A stretch of 64,000 bases of DNA from Uliginosibacterium aquaticum. Lineage in GTDB: Bacteria > Pseudomonadota > Gammaproteobacteria > Burkholderiales > Rhodocyclaceae. Each line of letters starts with the position of its first letter. Position 1 is the stretch's first letter. The notes under the pieces were generated by a model. It made no database searches and was not told where the DNA came from. It worked only from the letters and a program-made list of their open reading frames with translations. The stretch spans positions 806,001 through 870,000 of the forward strand of contig NZ_JABCSC020000001.1 in assembly GCF_012972705.2 (NCBI RefSeq). The letters are read 5' to 3'. Positions 27,133 through 35,169 of the stretch are shown one piece after another. The translations under genes and the position numbers were made by a program.

Positions 27133-28305
27133 TCAGGGCATGATCTCGACGTATTCGTAGACTTCGCAGTCGGTGATGAGCTTTCTTACCGGCAGGCTGG
27201 CGCGGGCGAACCAGGCTTGCGGATCGTGGCGGTCGATCTCTTCGCCCATGAAACGTACCAGCTCGCAGATCGGCTCGACGACTTCGCGACGGTAATCCTC
27301 ATCCTTCTTCACGTAGGCCAGATACAGGTTCTTCATGCAGTTACCGCGGCAGAAGCTGTAGGCCTCGCAGCTCGCGCATGGCATGGCCGGATCCGGCTGC
27401 AGGGGGCTGGCGCGCAGCCAGTTGTCGACCACCGAACCCTGCTGCATCTCGGGCAGGTAGAGCAGGTCGGGGCAGGGGAAAATGCGCCCGTCCGGCATCA
27501 CATTCAGGATGTGGGTGGAGGCACGGCACTGGGTCTTGCCCTGGTACAGCTCCTGCGCCTTCGAGGGCATCACCTTGTTCCGCACCATGCCCATGATCGG
27601 AATGACCGGGTAGAGGCGATCCGGGTGCTGGAAGAACCTGGCGACCATCTGTGTGATGATGGCTTTGCGCTTGGCCATGCCCTCAGCCGGATAGGCGCCC
27701 CGGTCGGCGACGAACTGGAAGTACAGGTAATCGAAGACCTCGGTGAGATGATCGATTTCCTCGAAACTGATTTCCGGGTGGCTCCAGGTCATGCGTGCGG
27801 TGATGCTTCCGCTGGTTCTGGGGCGGATCGCGGCGAGGTTCTTCATCACCTGGCGATAGATACCGCGGCCGCGATAGCCGTCGGTGGTACCTTCGCCACC
27901 GTCGATGGAGATCAGGAAATTGGACATGCGCGCCAGCACTGCGTCCGGCAGACCATCGAGCAGGGTGCCATTGGTCTGCAGCTGGTAACGGAAGTTCGGA
28001 AAGCGCGCGATCACCTCTTCCATGTAGGGGCGGTTCAGCGTGGGTTCGCCGCCATAGAAGGTGACATAGGTTTCGAGGCCAGTGAGTTGGCTGTCGACAA
28101 AAGCGCTCAGCTGATCCAGCGAGTAGTCCACATGCTGCTGGGACCCAAGCACCTCTCCCACGCCCAATGAGCAATAGGTGCATTTCAGGTTGCACTTGAG
28201 GGTGGTGAGCAGTTGCAGCTCGACGCGGTGACCGGGAATGGCCGCTTGCTTGTCGGGGCTACTGGGGGTGGGGCGGAGCAGGGTGATCGGCTGGATGCTG
28301 TTCAT
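27133..28305 (-). CDS. Radical SAM enzyme with SPASM-type C-terminus
   Basis: A 390-residue radical SAM protein. The SAM-cluster motif CNLKCTYC supplies Cys38, Cys42 and Cys45. YVTFYGGEPTLNRPYMEE and YQLQTNGTLLD are the usual GGE and later strands. The C-terminal third carries a SPASM-like auxiliary-cluster set (CRAS...IFPCPDLL...MPCASCEAYSFCRGNCMKNL), plus another cysteine near the end (ITDCEVYEY). SPASM enzymes usually modify peptides or maturate sulfatases, and the overall text resembles families annotated as putative peptide-modifying. No precursor peptide, sulfatase or transporter of a peptide system is adjacent. The start ATG at 28305 is the only good choice. Confidence 0.85.
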   Translation of the reverse strand: MNSIQPITLLRPTPSSPDKQAAIPGHRVELQLLTTLKCNLKCTYCSLGVGEVLGSQQHVDYSLDQLSAFVDSQLTGLETYVTFYGGEPTLNRPYMEEVIARFPNFRYQLQTNGTLLDGLPDAVLARMSNFLISIDGGEGTTDGYRGRGIYRQVMKNLAAIRPRTSGSITARMTWSHPEISFEEIDHLTEVFDYLYFQFVADRGAYPAEGMAKRKAIITQMVARFFQHPDRLYPVIPIMGMVRNKVMPSKAQELYQGKTQCRASTHILNVMPDGRIFPCPDLLYLPEMQQGSVVDNWLRASPLQPDPAMPCASCEAYSFCRGNCMKNLYLAYVKKDEDYRREVVEPICELVRFMGEEIDRHDPQAWFARASLPVRKLITDCEVYEYVEIMP

Positions 28306-28464
28306 GAATTACGGGGAAATTCTGAAAGCCCGGGATTTTAGTAGGGAATTAATGCAAGGCTTTGCGGTGGCTCAGCCCGGAGAGCTGCCGGGCGCAATTT
28401 GCCGGCTATAACGAAGCATGGGGCAAAGCGTAAGCATGCTCGTCAGAGCGAAAGGAGCTTGATC

Positions 28465-28668
28465 ATGCGTGATGATTCAAGAGAGGCCGAACGGCTCGAG
28501 ACGATTGCTGAGCTGGGAGACCTGCTTGCCGTGCTGCGGGAAATGGGGCAGCGCCTGGCAAACGAATCCCACGGCTCAGCCTATCCTGGCGTGCAGGCAT
28601 TCAATGCATTGCTGCATCAGGCGCATGTCCAGCTGGAGCGGATCGGGGAAGCAGGGAAGGGGGCCTGA
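28465..28668 (+). CDS. Small helical hypothetical protein (67 aa)
   Basis: A 67-residue charged, predicted all-helical protein without cysteine or a signal peptide (MRDDSREAERLETIAELGDL opening). AAAGGAG at 28451-28457 places the start at ATG 28465, and a terminator follows 20 bases after the stop, so it looks like a real single-gene unit. It is divergent from the radical SAM gene with a 159-bp gap. I do not recognise the family. Confidence 0.6.
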   Translation: MRDDSREAERLETIAELGDLLAVLREMGQRLANESHGSAYPGVQAFNALLHQAHVQLERIGEAGKGA

Positions 28669-28687
28669 GTGCGACGGCCCAAAACAC

Positions 28688-28713
28688 AGAGGCCCCTTGC
28701 GGGGCCTCTTTTA
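28688..28713 (+). terminator. Terminator after the 67-aa gene
   Basis: Stem AGAGGCCCC (28688-28696) with GGGGCCTCT (28701-28709), loop TTGC, then TTTTA. It lies between convergent genes and may serve both. Confidence 0.85.
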
Positions 28714-28733
28714 CGTGCGTCTTCGAGTGAGGA

Positions 28734-29852
28734 TCAGTCGGCCGCAGCCCACTTGCCATCCTTGTAGGAGTAGAAGGTCACGCCGCCTTCCTTGATGTCA
28801 CCCTTGGCATCGAAGCTGATGTTGCCGGTGATGCCCTTGATGTTCAGTGCCTTCAGCGCCGGCAGGTACTTGGCCGGTTCAGCCGAGTTAGCCGCCTTCA
28901 TGGCCTCGATCAGGGCGGTGGCTGCATCGTAGTTGTAAGGTGCGTAGAGCTGCACCTCAGCATTGAAGCGTTGCTTGAAGCGTTCCTTGAACTTGGCGCC
29001 GCCCGGCATCTTTTCCATCGGGATGCCCGCCTGCGTGCAGAACACCCGGTTATCCAGATCCTTGGCGGAGAGCTTGAGCATCTCGGCGGTACACAGGCCG
29101 TCGCCGGAGAGGAACACGGACTTCAAGCCAAGCTGGCGCACCTGGCGCAACAGCGGGCTGCCCTGGGCATCCATGCCGCCGTAGAAGATCGCGTCCGGAT
29201 TCTGGCCCTTGATCTTGGTGAGGATGGACATGAAGTCCGTGGCCTTGTCGTTGGTGAATTCACGGCCCACCACCTGTACGCCGAGCTTCTTCATGCTGGC
29301 GACCAGCGCGTCAGCCAGCCCCTGGCCGTAGGCGGTACGATCGTCGATCACGGCAATGCGCTTCACACCGAGTTTCTTCACCGCATAGTTGGCCATTGCA
29401 TCCGCCTGCTGCAGATCGTTGGCGATCACGCGGTAGGTCACCTTGAAACCCTGATTGGTCAGTGCCGGGCTGGTGGAAGACGGAGTGATCACCGGGATGC
29501 CGGCTTGTTCATAGACTCGCGAGGCGGGGATAGAGGCACCAGAGGTGACGTGGCCGATCACGCCTTTCACGCCGGCATCTGCCAGGCGTTGGGCAACCGT
29601 GGTGGCGGTGCGCGGGTCGGCCTGGTCATCTTCGCTGACCAGCTCGAACTTGGCCTTCTGGCCGCCGATGGTGATGCCCTTGGCGTTGGCGTCTTCGATG
29701 GCGAGGCGGATGCCGTTTTCGCCATCCTTGCCGATGTGCGAGATCGGGCCGGTGAGCGGGCCGGCGGCGCCGAGCTTGACGGTGATATCGGCGCTGGCAG
29801 TGCCGGCCAGAGCCAGAAGGGCGAGGGCAATAGCGGTGCGTTGCAGGTTCAA
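28734..29852 (-). CDS. Liv-type branched-chain amino acid ABC transporter substrate-binding protein
   Basis: A 372-residue periplasmic binding protein (LivJ/LivK class) with the signal peptide MNLQRTAIALALLALAGTASA. VKLGAAGPLTGPISHIGKDGENGIRLAIEDANAKG is the family opening, and VIGHVTSGASIPASRVYEQAGIPVITPSST is the ligand-binding lobe. The start chosen is TTG at 29852 because GGAG precedes it by 7 nt and it gives a clean signal peptide. The longer ATG frame from 29909 would disrupt that signal. No permease or ATPase genes accompany it, so it must work with a transporter encoded elsewhere. A perfect inverted repeat lies just upstream. Confidence 0.9.
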   Translation of the reverse strand: MNLQRTAIALALLALAGTASADITVKLGAAGPLTGPISHIGKDGENGIRLAIEDANAKGITIGGQKAKFELVSEDDQADPRTATTVAQRLADAGVKGVIGHVTSGASIPASRVYEQAGIPVITPSSTSPALTNQGFKVTYRVIANDLQQADAMANYAVKKLGVKRIAVIDDRTAYGQGLADALVASMKKLGVQVVGREFTNDKATDFMSILTKIKGQNPDAIFYGGMDAQGSPLLRQVRQLGLKSVFLSGDGLCTAEMLKLSAKDLDNRVFCTQAGIPMEKMPGGAKFKERFKQRFNAEVQLYAPYNYDAATALIEAMKAANSAEPAKYLPALKALNIKGITGNISFDAKGDIKEGGVTFYSYKDGKWAAAD

Positions 29853-29880
29853 GATGTTCTCCGGTGCTTGCGGTTCTGGT

Positions 29881-29898
29881 CCGTACCCGTTGGTACGG
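29881..29898 (-). promoter_or_regulatory. 18-bp perfect inverted repeat upstream of the Liv-type gene
   Basis: CCGTACC (29881-29887) and GGTACGG (29892-29898) flank CGTT. The repeat is 29 bases upstream of the TTG start and about 10 bases downstream of a -10-like CATAAT (minus strand, ~29908-29913). It would therefore cover the transcription start: a candidate operator, or a leader hairpin. Confidence 0.45.
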
Positions 29899-30147
29899 AA
29901 AGGCCACAATTATGAACTCCGGCGCAGCGCTCTGCCATCCGTGTTTTCACTCGCATGCAGGCTTGTTGACCAAGCTTAGGGTCTGTTGCCAATCATCCGC
30001 CGGATCGCGTTGACGCGTATGGCTTGAGCAAAAGAGGCCGCCCCTTAGAAACGAGAAGGGCCGCATGAAGCTGCTGAAAGACATCGCCAAGTATCAGTGT
30101 CTTCCCTCGCCCTTGGCGCTGCTCTTGCACCCGGGCAGGCCGCGCGC

Positions 30148-30498
30148 TTACAGGCTGATGACTTTGTCGGCCACGCCCTGCGCTTCGACAATCATCAGCA
30201 TGTTGCCGATCTCCGTTGCGGGGACCTGGTCCAGCAGCCCGTAGTGATCGAGACAGGTGCGGCAGATCACCAGCCGGCTGCCTGCCTTGGCGAGCAGATC
30301 GAGCTCCGCGCGGCAGGCTGAGTCATGGCGCGCCATCTTCACGCCGGCGGCGTAGAAAAGAATGCTCTGTGGCGGGGTTTCGAGTTCCGCCAGTGTTTTC
30401 AGGTAGTTCCCTAGCAGGCGCTGGCAGAGCGTGGCGTCTCCCTGGCCCATGCCCGCACTGCTGATCACAAGGGCGCTGGTGTGAAAGTCCGGATTCAT
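30148..30498 (-). CDS. DsrE/YedF-like sulfur-relay family protein
   Basis: A 116-residue protein with the DsrE fold pattern (SALVISSAGMGQGDATLCQRLL, then PPQSILFYAAGVKMA). It carries a Cys79-x-x-Cys82 segment VICRTCLDHYGL followed by IGNMLMIVE. This matches the C-terminal domain of YedF, a protein tied to sulfur/selenium metabolism. Unlike full-length YedF, the N-terminal TusA-like domain is missing. Function is probably persulfide handling; the partner is unknown. Divergent from the Gfo/Idh/MocA gene. Confidence 0.78.
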   Translation of the reverse strand: MNPDFHTSALVISSAGMGQGDATLCQRLLGNYLKTLAELETPPQSILFYAAGVKMARHDSACRAELDLLAKAGSRLVICRTCLDHYGLLDQVPATEIGNMLMIVEAQGVADKVISL

Positions 30499-30552
30499 TT
30501 TCGTCTCCCGTGGAGTAGGCTTCCAGCATACAAATTCGGGCGGGGGCGAGAA

Positions 30553-31596
30553 ATGACTTCAGGCAAACAGGTGATTCGCGTCGGTATCGTCGGGGCTGGC
30601 GCCAATACGCGCGAGAAGCATATTCCGGGGTTGCGTGCGCAGGCCGGTGTGGAGGTGGTGTGCGTCGCGAACCGCTCGCGTGCCTCCTCGGAAAAAGTGG
30701 CGGCCGAGCTCGGCATTCCGCAGGTGGCCGCAGACTGGCGTGCGCTGGTCAATGATGCGGGAATCGACGCGGTGATGATTGGCACCTGGCCCTACTTGCA
30801 CTGCCCGGTGAGCCTGGCTGCGCTGGCCGCCGGTAAGCATGTGCTGACCGAGGCGCGCCTGGCGATGAATCTTGCCGAGGCGCGCCAGATGCATGCCGCG
30901 GCCCTGGCCCGGCCGGATCTGGTGGCGCAGGTGGTGCCGGCGCCCTTCACCCTCGGGGTGGATCGTACCGTCCAGCGCCTGCTGCGCGAGGGCTTTGTCG
31001 GCCGCTTGCTGAGTATCGAGGTTCGGGTAGCCGATGGTCGCTTTCTCGATCCCGCTGCACCGCTCAACTGGCGCCAGGATGCAGAGCTCTCCGGCCTCAG
31101 CGTGATGAGTCTGGGCATCTGGTACGAGAGCCTGATGCGCTGGGTGGGCGAGGCTAGCAGCGTGATTGCCAAGGGCCGTACTTTCGTGACCCAGCGTGTC
31201 GATGCGGCAGGCCGCCTGCGTGCCGTGCGGGTGCCGGAGCATGTGAGCGTGTTGGCCGACATGGCCTGTGGCGCGCAGGCCTGCTTCACGATTTCAGCCG
31301 TGAGCGGGTTGTACAAATCCAGTGAAATCGTGCTCTTTGGCAGCGAAGGCACGCTGCGCTTTGCCGACGGCGAGCTCAGCGGCGGGCGGCGCGGAGATGC
31401 CGTGCTGCAGCCGGTGCCGATCCCGGCGGAGGAGGCGGGCGGCTGGCGTGTCGAAGAAGAATTCATCAGCGCCATTCGTGGCCTGGAGGCCGTGAGCCAC
31501 ACACGCTTTGCGGAGGGTGTGAAATACATGGCCTTCACCGAGGCTGTGGCGATCAGCATGGCCGAGGGGCGGGAGATCGCCCTGTGTGCGTGCTGA
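30553..31596 (+). CDS. Gfo/Idh/MocA-family oxidoreductase
   Basis: A 347-residue NAD(P)-dependent oxidoreductase. The Rossmann motif is VGIVGAGANTREKHIPGL, followed by WPYLHCPVSLAALAAGKHVLTEA. In most family members a conserved E-K-P motif carries the catalytic Lys at this point (normally KHVLxEKP). Here it reads EAR, so the usual lysine is not evident. Members reduce or oxidise sugars, inositols or heme-derived bilins; the substrate is not assignable. ATG 30553 is chosen for its fit to the Rossmann start. Confidence 0.85.
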   Translation: MTSGKQVIRVGIVGAGANTREKHIPGLRAQAGVEVVCVANRSRASSEKVAAELGIPQVAADWRALVNDAGIDAVMIGTWPYLHCPVSLAALAAGKHVLTEARLAMNLAEARQMHAAALARPDLVAQVVPAPFTLGVDRTVQRLLREGFVGRLLSIEVRVADGRFLDPAAPLNWRQDAELSGLSVMSLGIWYESLMRWVGEASSVIAKGRTFVTQRVDAAGRLRAVRVPEHVSVLADMACGAQACFTISAVSGLYKSSEIVLFGSEGTLRFADGELSGGRRGDAVLQPVPIPAEEAGGWRVEEEFISAIRGLEAVSHTRFAEGVKYMAFTEAVAISMAEGREIALCAC

Positions 31597-31640
31597 TGGC
31601 GCATTAGCCGGCGTGTCGGGATGATGATGGGGAGCGTGCA

Positions 31641-34538
31641 ATGAATGAGCGGGGCGAGCACGGCCACTTGCGGCTTCCCTTGCATGTGCTGGCGGCCGCC
31701 GGGATGGCGTTGTTGCTGGTGTTGATGGCTGCTGTGCTGGTGGTGCATTCGTATTACAGCACACGCGCCGTAGCCTCTTCGGCCGTGAATGAATCGATCC
31801 GTCATGTGTCGCGTTCGCTGACCGAAAAGCTGCGCGGAATTCTGCAGCCGGCCGAGAACCAGCTGGAGCTGTTGAGCTTCAGCGAGATCGTGCGCGCCCG
31901 CACCTTGTCCGAGCGTCTGCTCTCGGTAGGCATGGCGCAGGCTGCGTTGAAGGCCAACCCGCTGCTCGATGCCTGGTATGTGGGCTATCCGGGGGGGGAT
32001 TTCATTCTCTTCCGTCCGTTGCGGGAGGCCCGCCTGCGCGAGAGTTTTCAGGCGCCGGTAGGCGCTAGCCTGCTGGTGCAGTCGCGCAGCAATGGCCCCG
32101 GTGGGAGGCCGATCGGCGAATTCCTGTTCTACAACGCCGCCGGCCATCTGCTGCGGCGTGAAGAGCGTCCCGCTTACAGCTTCGATCCGCGCTCCCGGCC
32201 CTGGTTCATCCAGGCCGAGCAGCAAGGCTCTGGCGCCTCGATCATTACCGATCCCTATCTCTTCTTCACGACTCGCCAGCCTGGCGTGACGCTGGCGCGC
32301 CTGGTGCACGAAGGTGGCCCGGTGGTGGGGGCGGATGCCACACTGCGCGAGCTGGGCAAGGAGCTTGGCGAGCTGAAGCTTTCGCCTGGCACTCAGGTGG
32401 CGATCATCGATGCCTCGTCCTCGACCGTGGCACTCGAGGACGCCCGCCGCTCCGCGGTACTCGACGCCAGCCGAGGCGAAGCGCGTTTGGCGCGCCTGGG
32501 CGATTTGGGGCTGCCGGCGCTGGTGGCTGCCGCGCGCCTGCCAGCGAGCGCGTCGCAGCGTAGCGAAGTGCAGCTGGGGCGTGAAACCTGGGAGCTGATT
32601 TCGGTGCCGATAGAGTTGCATGCGCGTGGCAAGGCCTTGCGGGTGCTTATGGCGGTGCCCGGCAGCGAACTCTTCGGTGAGGCCCAGCGCCTCTTGTGGC
32701 GCCAGCTGTGGGTGATCCTGGCGCTGGTCCTGGGCTCCATTCCGCTGTGCTTCTGGCTGACCCAACGGGTGGTGCGGCCGCTGCGCGATCTGGCTGAAGA
32801 GGCGCGGGCTGTGACCAGTTTCGATTTTCGTCCGAGCCGCCTCAAGCGCTCGCGGATTGCCGAGGTCGATCTGCTGACCAGTGCCACCGGGCAGATGCGG
32901 GCCACGATCTCGCGCTTTCTAGAAGTGAATTCCGCGCTGAATTCGCAGATCCAGCTCGAACAGCTGCTGGGGATGGTGCTCGATGATGTGCTGGCGGCCG
33001 TGCAGGCCCGCTCCGGCGCGCTGTATCTCTTCGATCCGGATTCGCGCACGCTGAGCTGCTCGCAGCAACGCGGCGAGGGCATGCCGCCTTATCCGCTGCG
33101 CCTGGCGCTGGAGGCGGACGCTGCGCATCCCGTGGTGCAGGTGGCGCTGTCGCGCCAGAGCGTGATTGGCATGCAGGGTGAGCGCGGCAGCGAAGTCTTC
33201 GCCGTGGCGCTCGAGACCTTCGAGCGCAATTTCGTTGGCGTGCTGGTGCTGGAATCCAGCCGCCCGCTCGGCCGTGGCGTTGGCAGCCTGCGTGATCCCC
33301 AGTTGGCTTTCGTGGAGGCACTGTCCTCCACCGCAGCCGTGGCGATCGAGACGCGCAGCCTGGTCGAAAGCCAGAAGTGCTTGCTCGACGCCATCATCAA
33401 GTTGCTGGCCGGCGCGATTGATGCCAAGAGCCCCTATACCGGCGGCCATTGCCAGCGCGTGCCCGAGCTGACCCTGATGCTCGCCGAAGCGGCTCACGCC
33501 AGCGAGGAGGGGGCCTTGCGCGAATTCCGGCTCAGCGTGGATGAGCGCGAAGCGGTGCGCATTGCGGCCTGGCTGCACGATTGTGGCAAGCTGACCACGC
33601 CGGAATACGTGGTGGACAAGGCCACCAAGCTTGAAACCCTCTACAACCGCATCCACGAGATCCGTACCCGCTTCGAGCTGCTCAAGCGCGATGCCGAGCT
33701 CGCTTTCTGGCGCGCGCGCAGCCCGTCCGCACCTACCGCGCAGGAGCTGGCGGCGCTGCAGGCCGAGTGGCAGAGCCTGGATGATGAGTTTGCCTTCGTC
33801 GCCGCCTGCAATCAGGGGGGTGAGTACCTTGATGCCGAGCGCATCGCACGGCTTGAGTCGATCGGAGCGCGTACCTGGCTGCGTACGCTTGACGATCGCC
33901 TCGGTCTGTCGCGAGAAGAGGCCCAGTTGCTGGCGGCTCAGCCTGTCGCCCGTCTGCCGGCCACTGAACGGCTGCTTGCCGACAAGCCCGAGCACCTCGT
34001 CGCCCGTCCGCCTAGCGAGCAGATTGCGCCTGACAATCCCTGGGGCTTTCACATGGATGTGCCTGCGGCCAGGTTCAACCGGGGTGAGCTCCACAACCTG
34101 TGCGTGAGCCGTGGCACGCTCACGGAGGAAGAGCGCTACATCATCAATGCCCACATCGTGCAGACCATCGTCATGCTTGGGGACCTGCCTTTCCCGCGCC
34201 ATCTGCGCGCGGTGCCCGAGATTGCCGGTAGCCACCACGAACGCATGGATGGGAAGGGTTATCCGCGCCGCCTCACCGGCAGCCAGATGAGTGTGCCGGC
34301 ACGGATCATGGCGATCGCGGATGTGTTTGAAGCCCTCACCGCGGCGGATCGCCCCTACAAGGCGCCCAAGACGCTTTCGGAGGCCCTGCAGATCATGGCC
34401 CGCATGGTGGCGGAAGGGCATCTCGATGCCGAGTTGTTCGCACTTTTCGTGCGCAGCGGCGTGTATCTCGACTATGCCGGGCGCTACCTGCGTGCGGAGC
34501 AGATCGACAGCGTGGACCCGGCTCGGCTCGGGCTGTGA
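31641..34538 (+). CDS. Membrane HD-GYP protein with Cache-like sensor, HAMP and GAF domains
   Basis: A 965-residue sensor protein. A membrane helix (~15-37) leads to a ~310-residue periplasmic Cache-like domain (FSFDPRSRPWF-type text near 180-190). A second helix (~355-375) and a HAMP linker follow, then a GAF domain (~440-580) and an HD-GYP domain. Catalytic motifs are LHDCGKLTTPEYVVDKATKLE (His646-Asp647) and SHHERMDGKGYP (His865-His866-Glu867). The motifs are 219 residues apart, against 55 in the RpfG-like protein at 8684-9742. About 160 extra residues are therefore inserted inside the catalytic domain. Predicted role: signal-controlled c-di-GMP hydrolysis. Confidence 0.88.
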   Translation: MNERGEHGHLRLPLHVLAAAGMALLLVLMAAVLVVHSYYSTRAVASSAVNESIRHVSRSLTEKLRGILQPAENQLELLSFSEIVRARTLSERLLSVGMAQAALKANPLLDAWYVGYPGGDFILFRPLREARLRESFQAPVGASLLVQSRSNGPGGRPIGEFLFYNAAGHLLRREERPAYSFDPRSRPWFIQAEQQGSGASIITDPYLFFTTRQPGVTLARLVHEGGPVVGADATLRELGKELGELKLSPGTQVAIIDASSSTVALEDARRSAVLDASRGEARLARLGDLGLPALVAAARLPASASQRSEVQLGRETWELISVPIELHARGKALRVLMAVPGSELFGEAQRLLWRQLWVILALVLGSIPLCFWLTQRVVRPLRDLAEEARAVTSFDFRPSRLKRSRIAEVDLLTSATGQMRATISRFLEVNSALNSQIQLEQLLGMVLDDVLAAVQARSGALYLFDPDSRTLSCSQQRGEGMPPYPLRLALEADAAHPVVQVALSRQSVIGMQGERGSEVFAVALETFERNFVGVLVLESSRPLGRGVGSLRDPQLAFVEALSSTAAVAIETRSLVESQKCLLDAIIKLLAGAIDAKSPYTGGHCQRVPELTLMLAEAAHASEEGALREFRLSVDEREAVRIAAWLHDCGKLTTPEYVVDKATKLETLYNRIHEIRTRFELLKRDAELAFWRARSPSAPTAQELAALQAEWQSLDDEFAFVAACNQGGEYLDAERIARLESIGARTWLRTLDDRLGLSREEAQLLAAQPVARLPATERLLADKPEHLVARPPSEQIAPDNPWGFHMDVPAARFNRGELHNLCVSRGTLTEEERYIINAHIVQTIVMLGDLPFPRHLRAVPEIAGSHHERMDGKGYPRRLTGSQMSVPARIMAIADVFEALTAADRPYKAPKTLSEALQIMARMVAEGHLDAELFALFVRSGVYLDYAGRYLRAEQIDSVDPARLGL

Positions 34539-34559
34539 GCCAGCCTGCTTTTTATTAAC

Positions 34560-34572
34560 GCAACGAAGTTGC
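34560..34572. promoter_or_regulatory. Inverted repeat upstream of the zinc-locus DUF2796 gene
   Basis: GCAAC-GAA-GTTGC at 34560-34572, downstream of a TATTAA-like stretch and 57 bases before the DUF2796 ATG. It is a candidate operator for a metal regulator, but the arms are only 5 bp. Confidence 0.3.
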
Positions 34573-34629
34573 ATCTGAGCGCGGGCTGTGCTCAAATTCC
34601 CGGCCATCCACCCCGTCGAGAATTCCGCC

Positions 34630-35169
34630 ATGCGCAAACCTGTCGCCCTGATCCTGCTTCTGCTCTCTTCGGCCGCAGCACAGGCCGCCGAGGGGCATAG
34701 CCATGGCGTGGGTCATCTCAACGCCAGCCTGGAGGGCGATGTTTTCAGCGTTGAACTGGAACTGCCACTCGAAAGCCTGCTCGGTTTCGAGCGGGAACCG
34801 AAATCCGCGCAGGATCTGGCCAGGGTGCGTGAGCTGGCAACGCTGCTGCGAAGTGGGGACTCGCTGCTGCTGCCGAGCCCGGCCGCCGGCTGCGCGCTGA
34901 CTGGGGTACGCCTGGCCTCGGCGGCCATCCCCCCCGAGTTGCTCGGCGAGAAGGCGACACCTGCTGCAGCCGGTGCCAGCGAGCAGGAGCACGCTGATCT
35001 GGATGCGCATTACCGCTTCAAATGCGCCCGGCCGGCGGAACTGAAGCGCCTGGAAGTGGCTTTTTTTGACACCTTCAAACGCCTGCGCGTGATTGAAGCC
35101 CGGCTGGTGACGAGCAAAGTTCAGCGTGCTGCCCGGCTCACCGGTTCGTCGCGCGGCCTTGTCTGGTGA
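34630..35169 (+). CDS. DUF2796 (ZrgA-like) periplasmic protein
   Basis: A 179-residue protein with signal peptide MRKPVALILLLLSSAAAQAAEG, then a His-containing mature N-terminus (GHSHGVGHLNASLEGD) and a second segment with HADLDAHYRFKC. The order H-x-H-x3-H and an acidic body match DUF2796, the family of the zinc-uptake protein ZrgA of Vibrio. The mature protein would bind zinc in the periplasm. It overlaps the next ABC ATPase gene by 4 nt. ATG 34630 is chosen for the signal peptide. Confidence 0.82.
   Translation: MRKPVALILLLLSSAAAQAAEGHSHGVGHLNASLEGDVFSVELELPLESLLGFEREPKSAQDLARVRELATLLRSGDSLLLPSPAAGCALTGVRLASAAIPPELLGEKATPAAAGASEQEHADLDAHYRFKCARPAELKRLEVAFFDTFKRLRVIEARLVTSKVQRAARLTGSSRGLVW

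Noticed and set aside
30065-30241. A ~58-codon ORF (MKLLKDIAKYQ...) with AAGGG before its ATG
   Set aside because: It runs antisense into the YedF-like gene, and its second half is composition-driven. The first codons look plausible, so a truncated gene cannot be fully excluded.
30792-32765. A 657-codon antisense frame across the Gfo/Idh/MocA and HD-GYP genes
   Set aside because: It spans two well-supported genes and their gap, and its composition is typical of antisense reading.
32919-34637. A 572-codon antisense frame within the HD-GYP gene
   Set aside because: Same reason; no domain text is recognisable.
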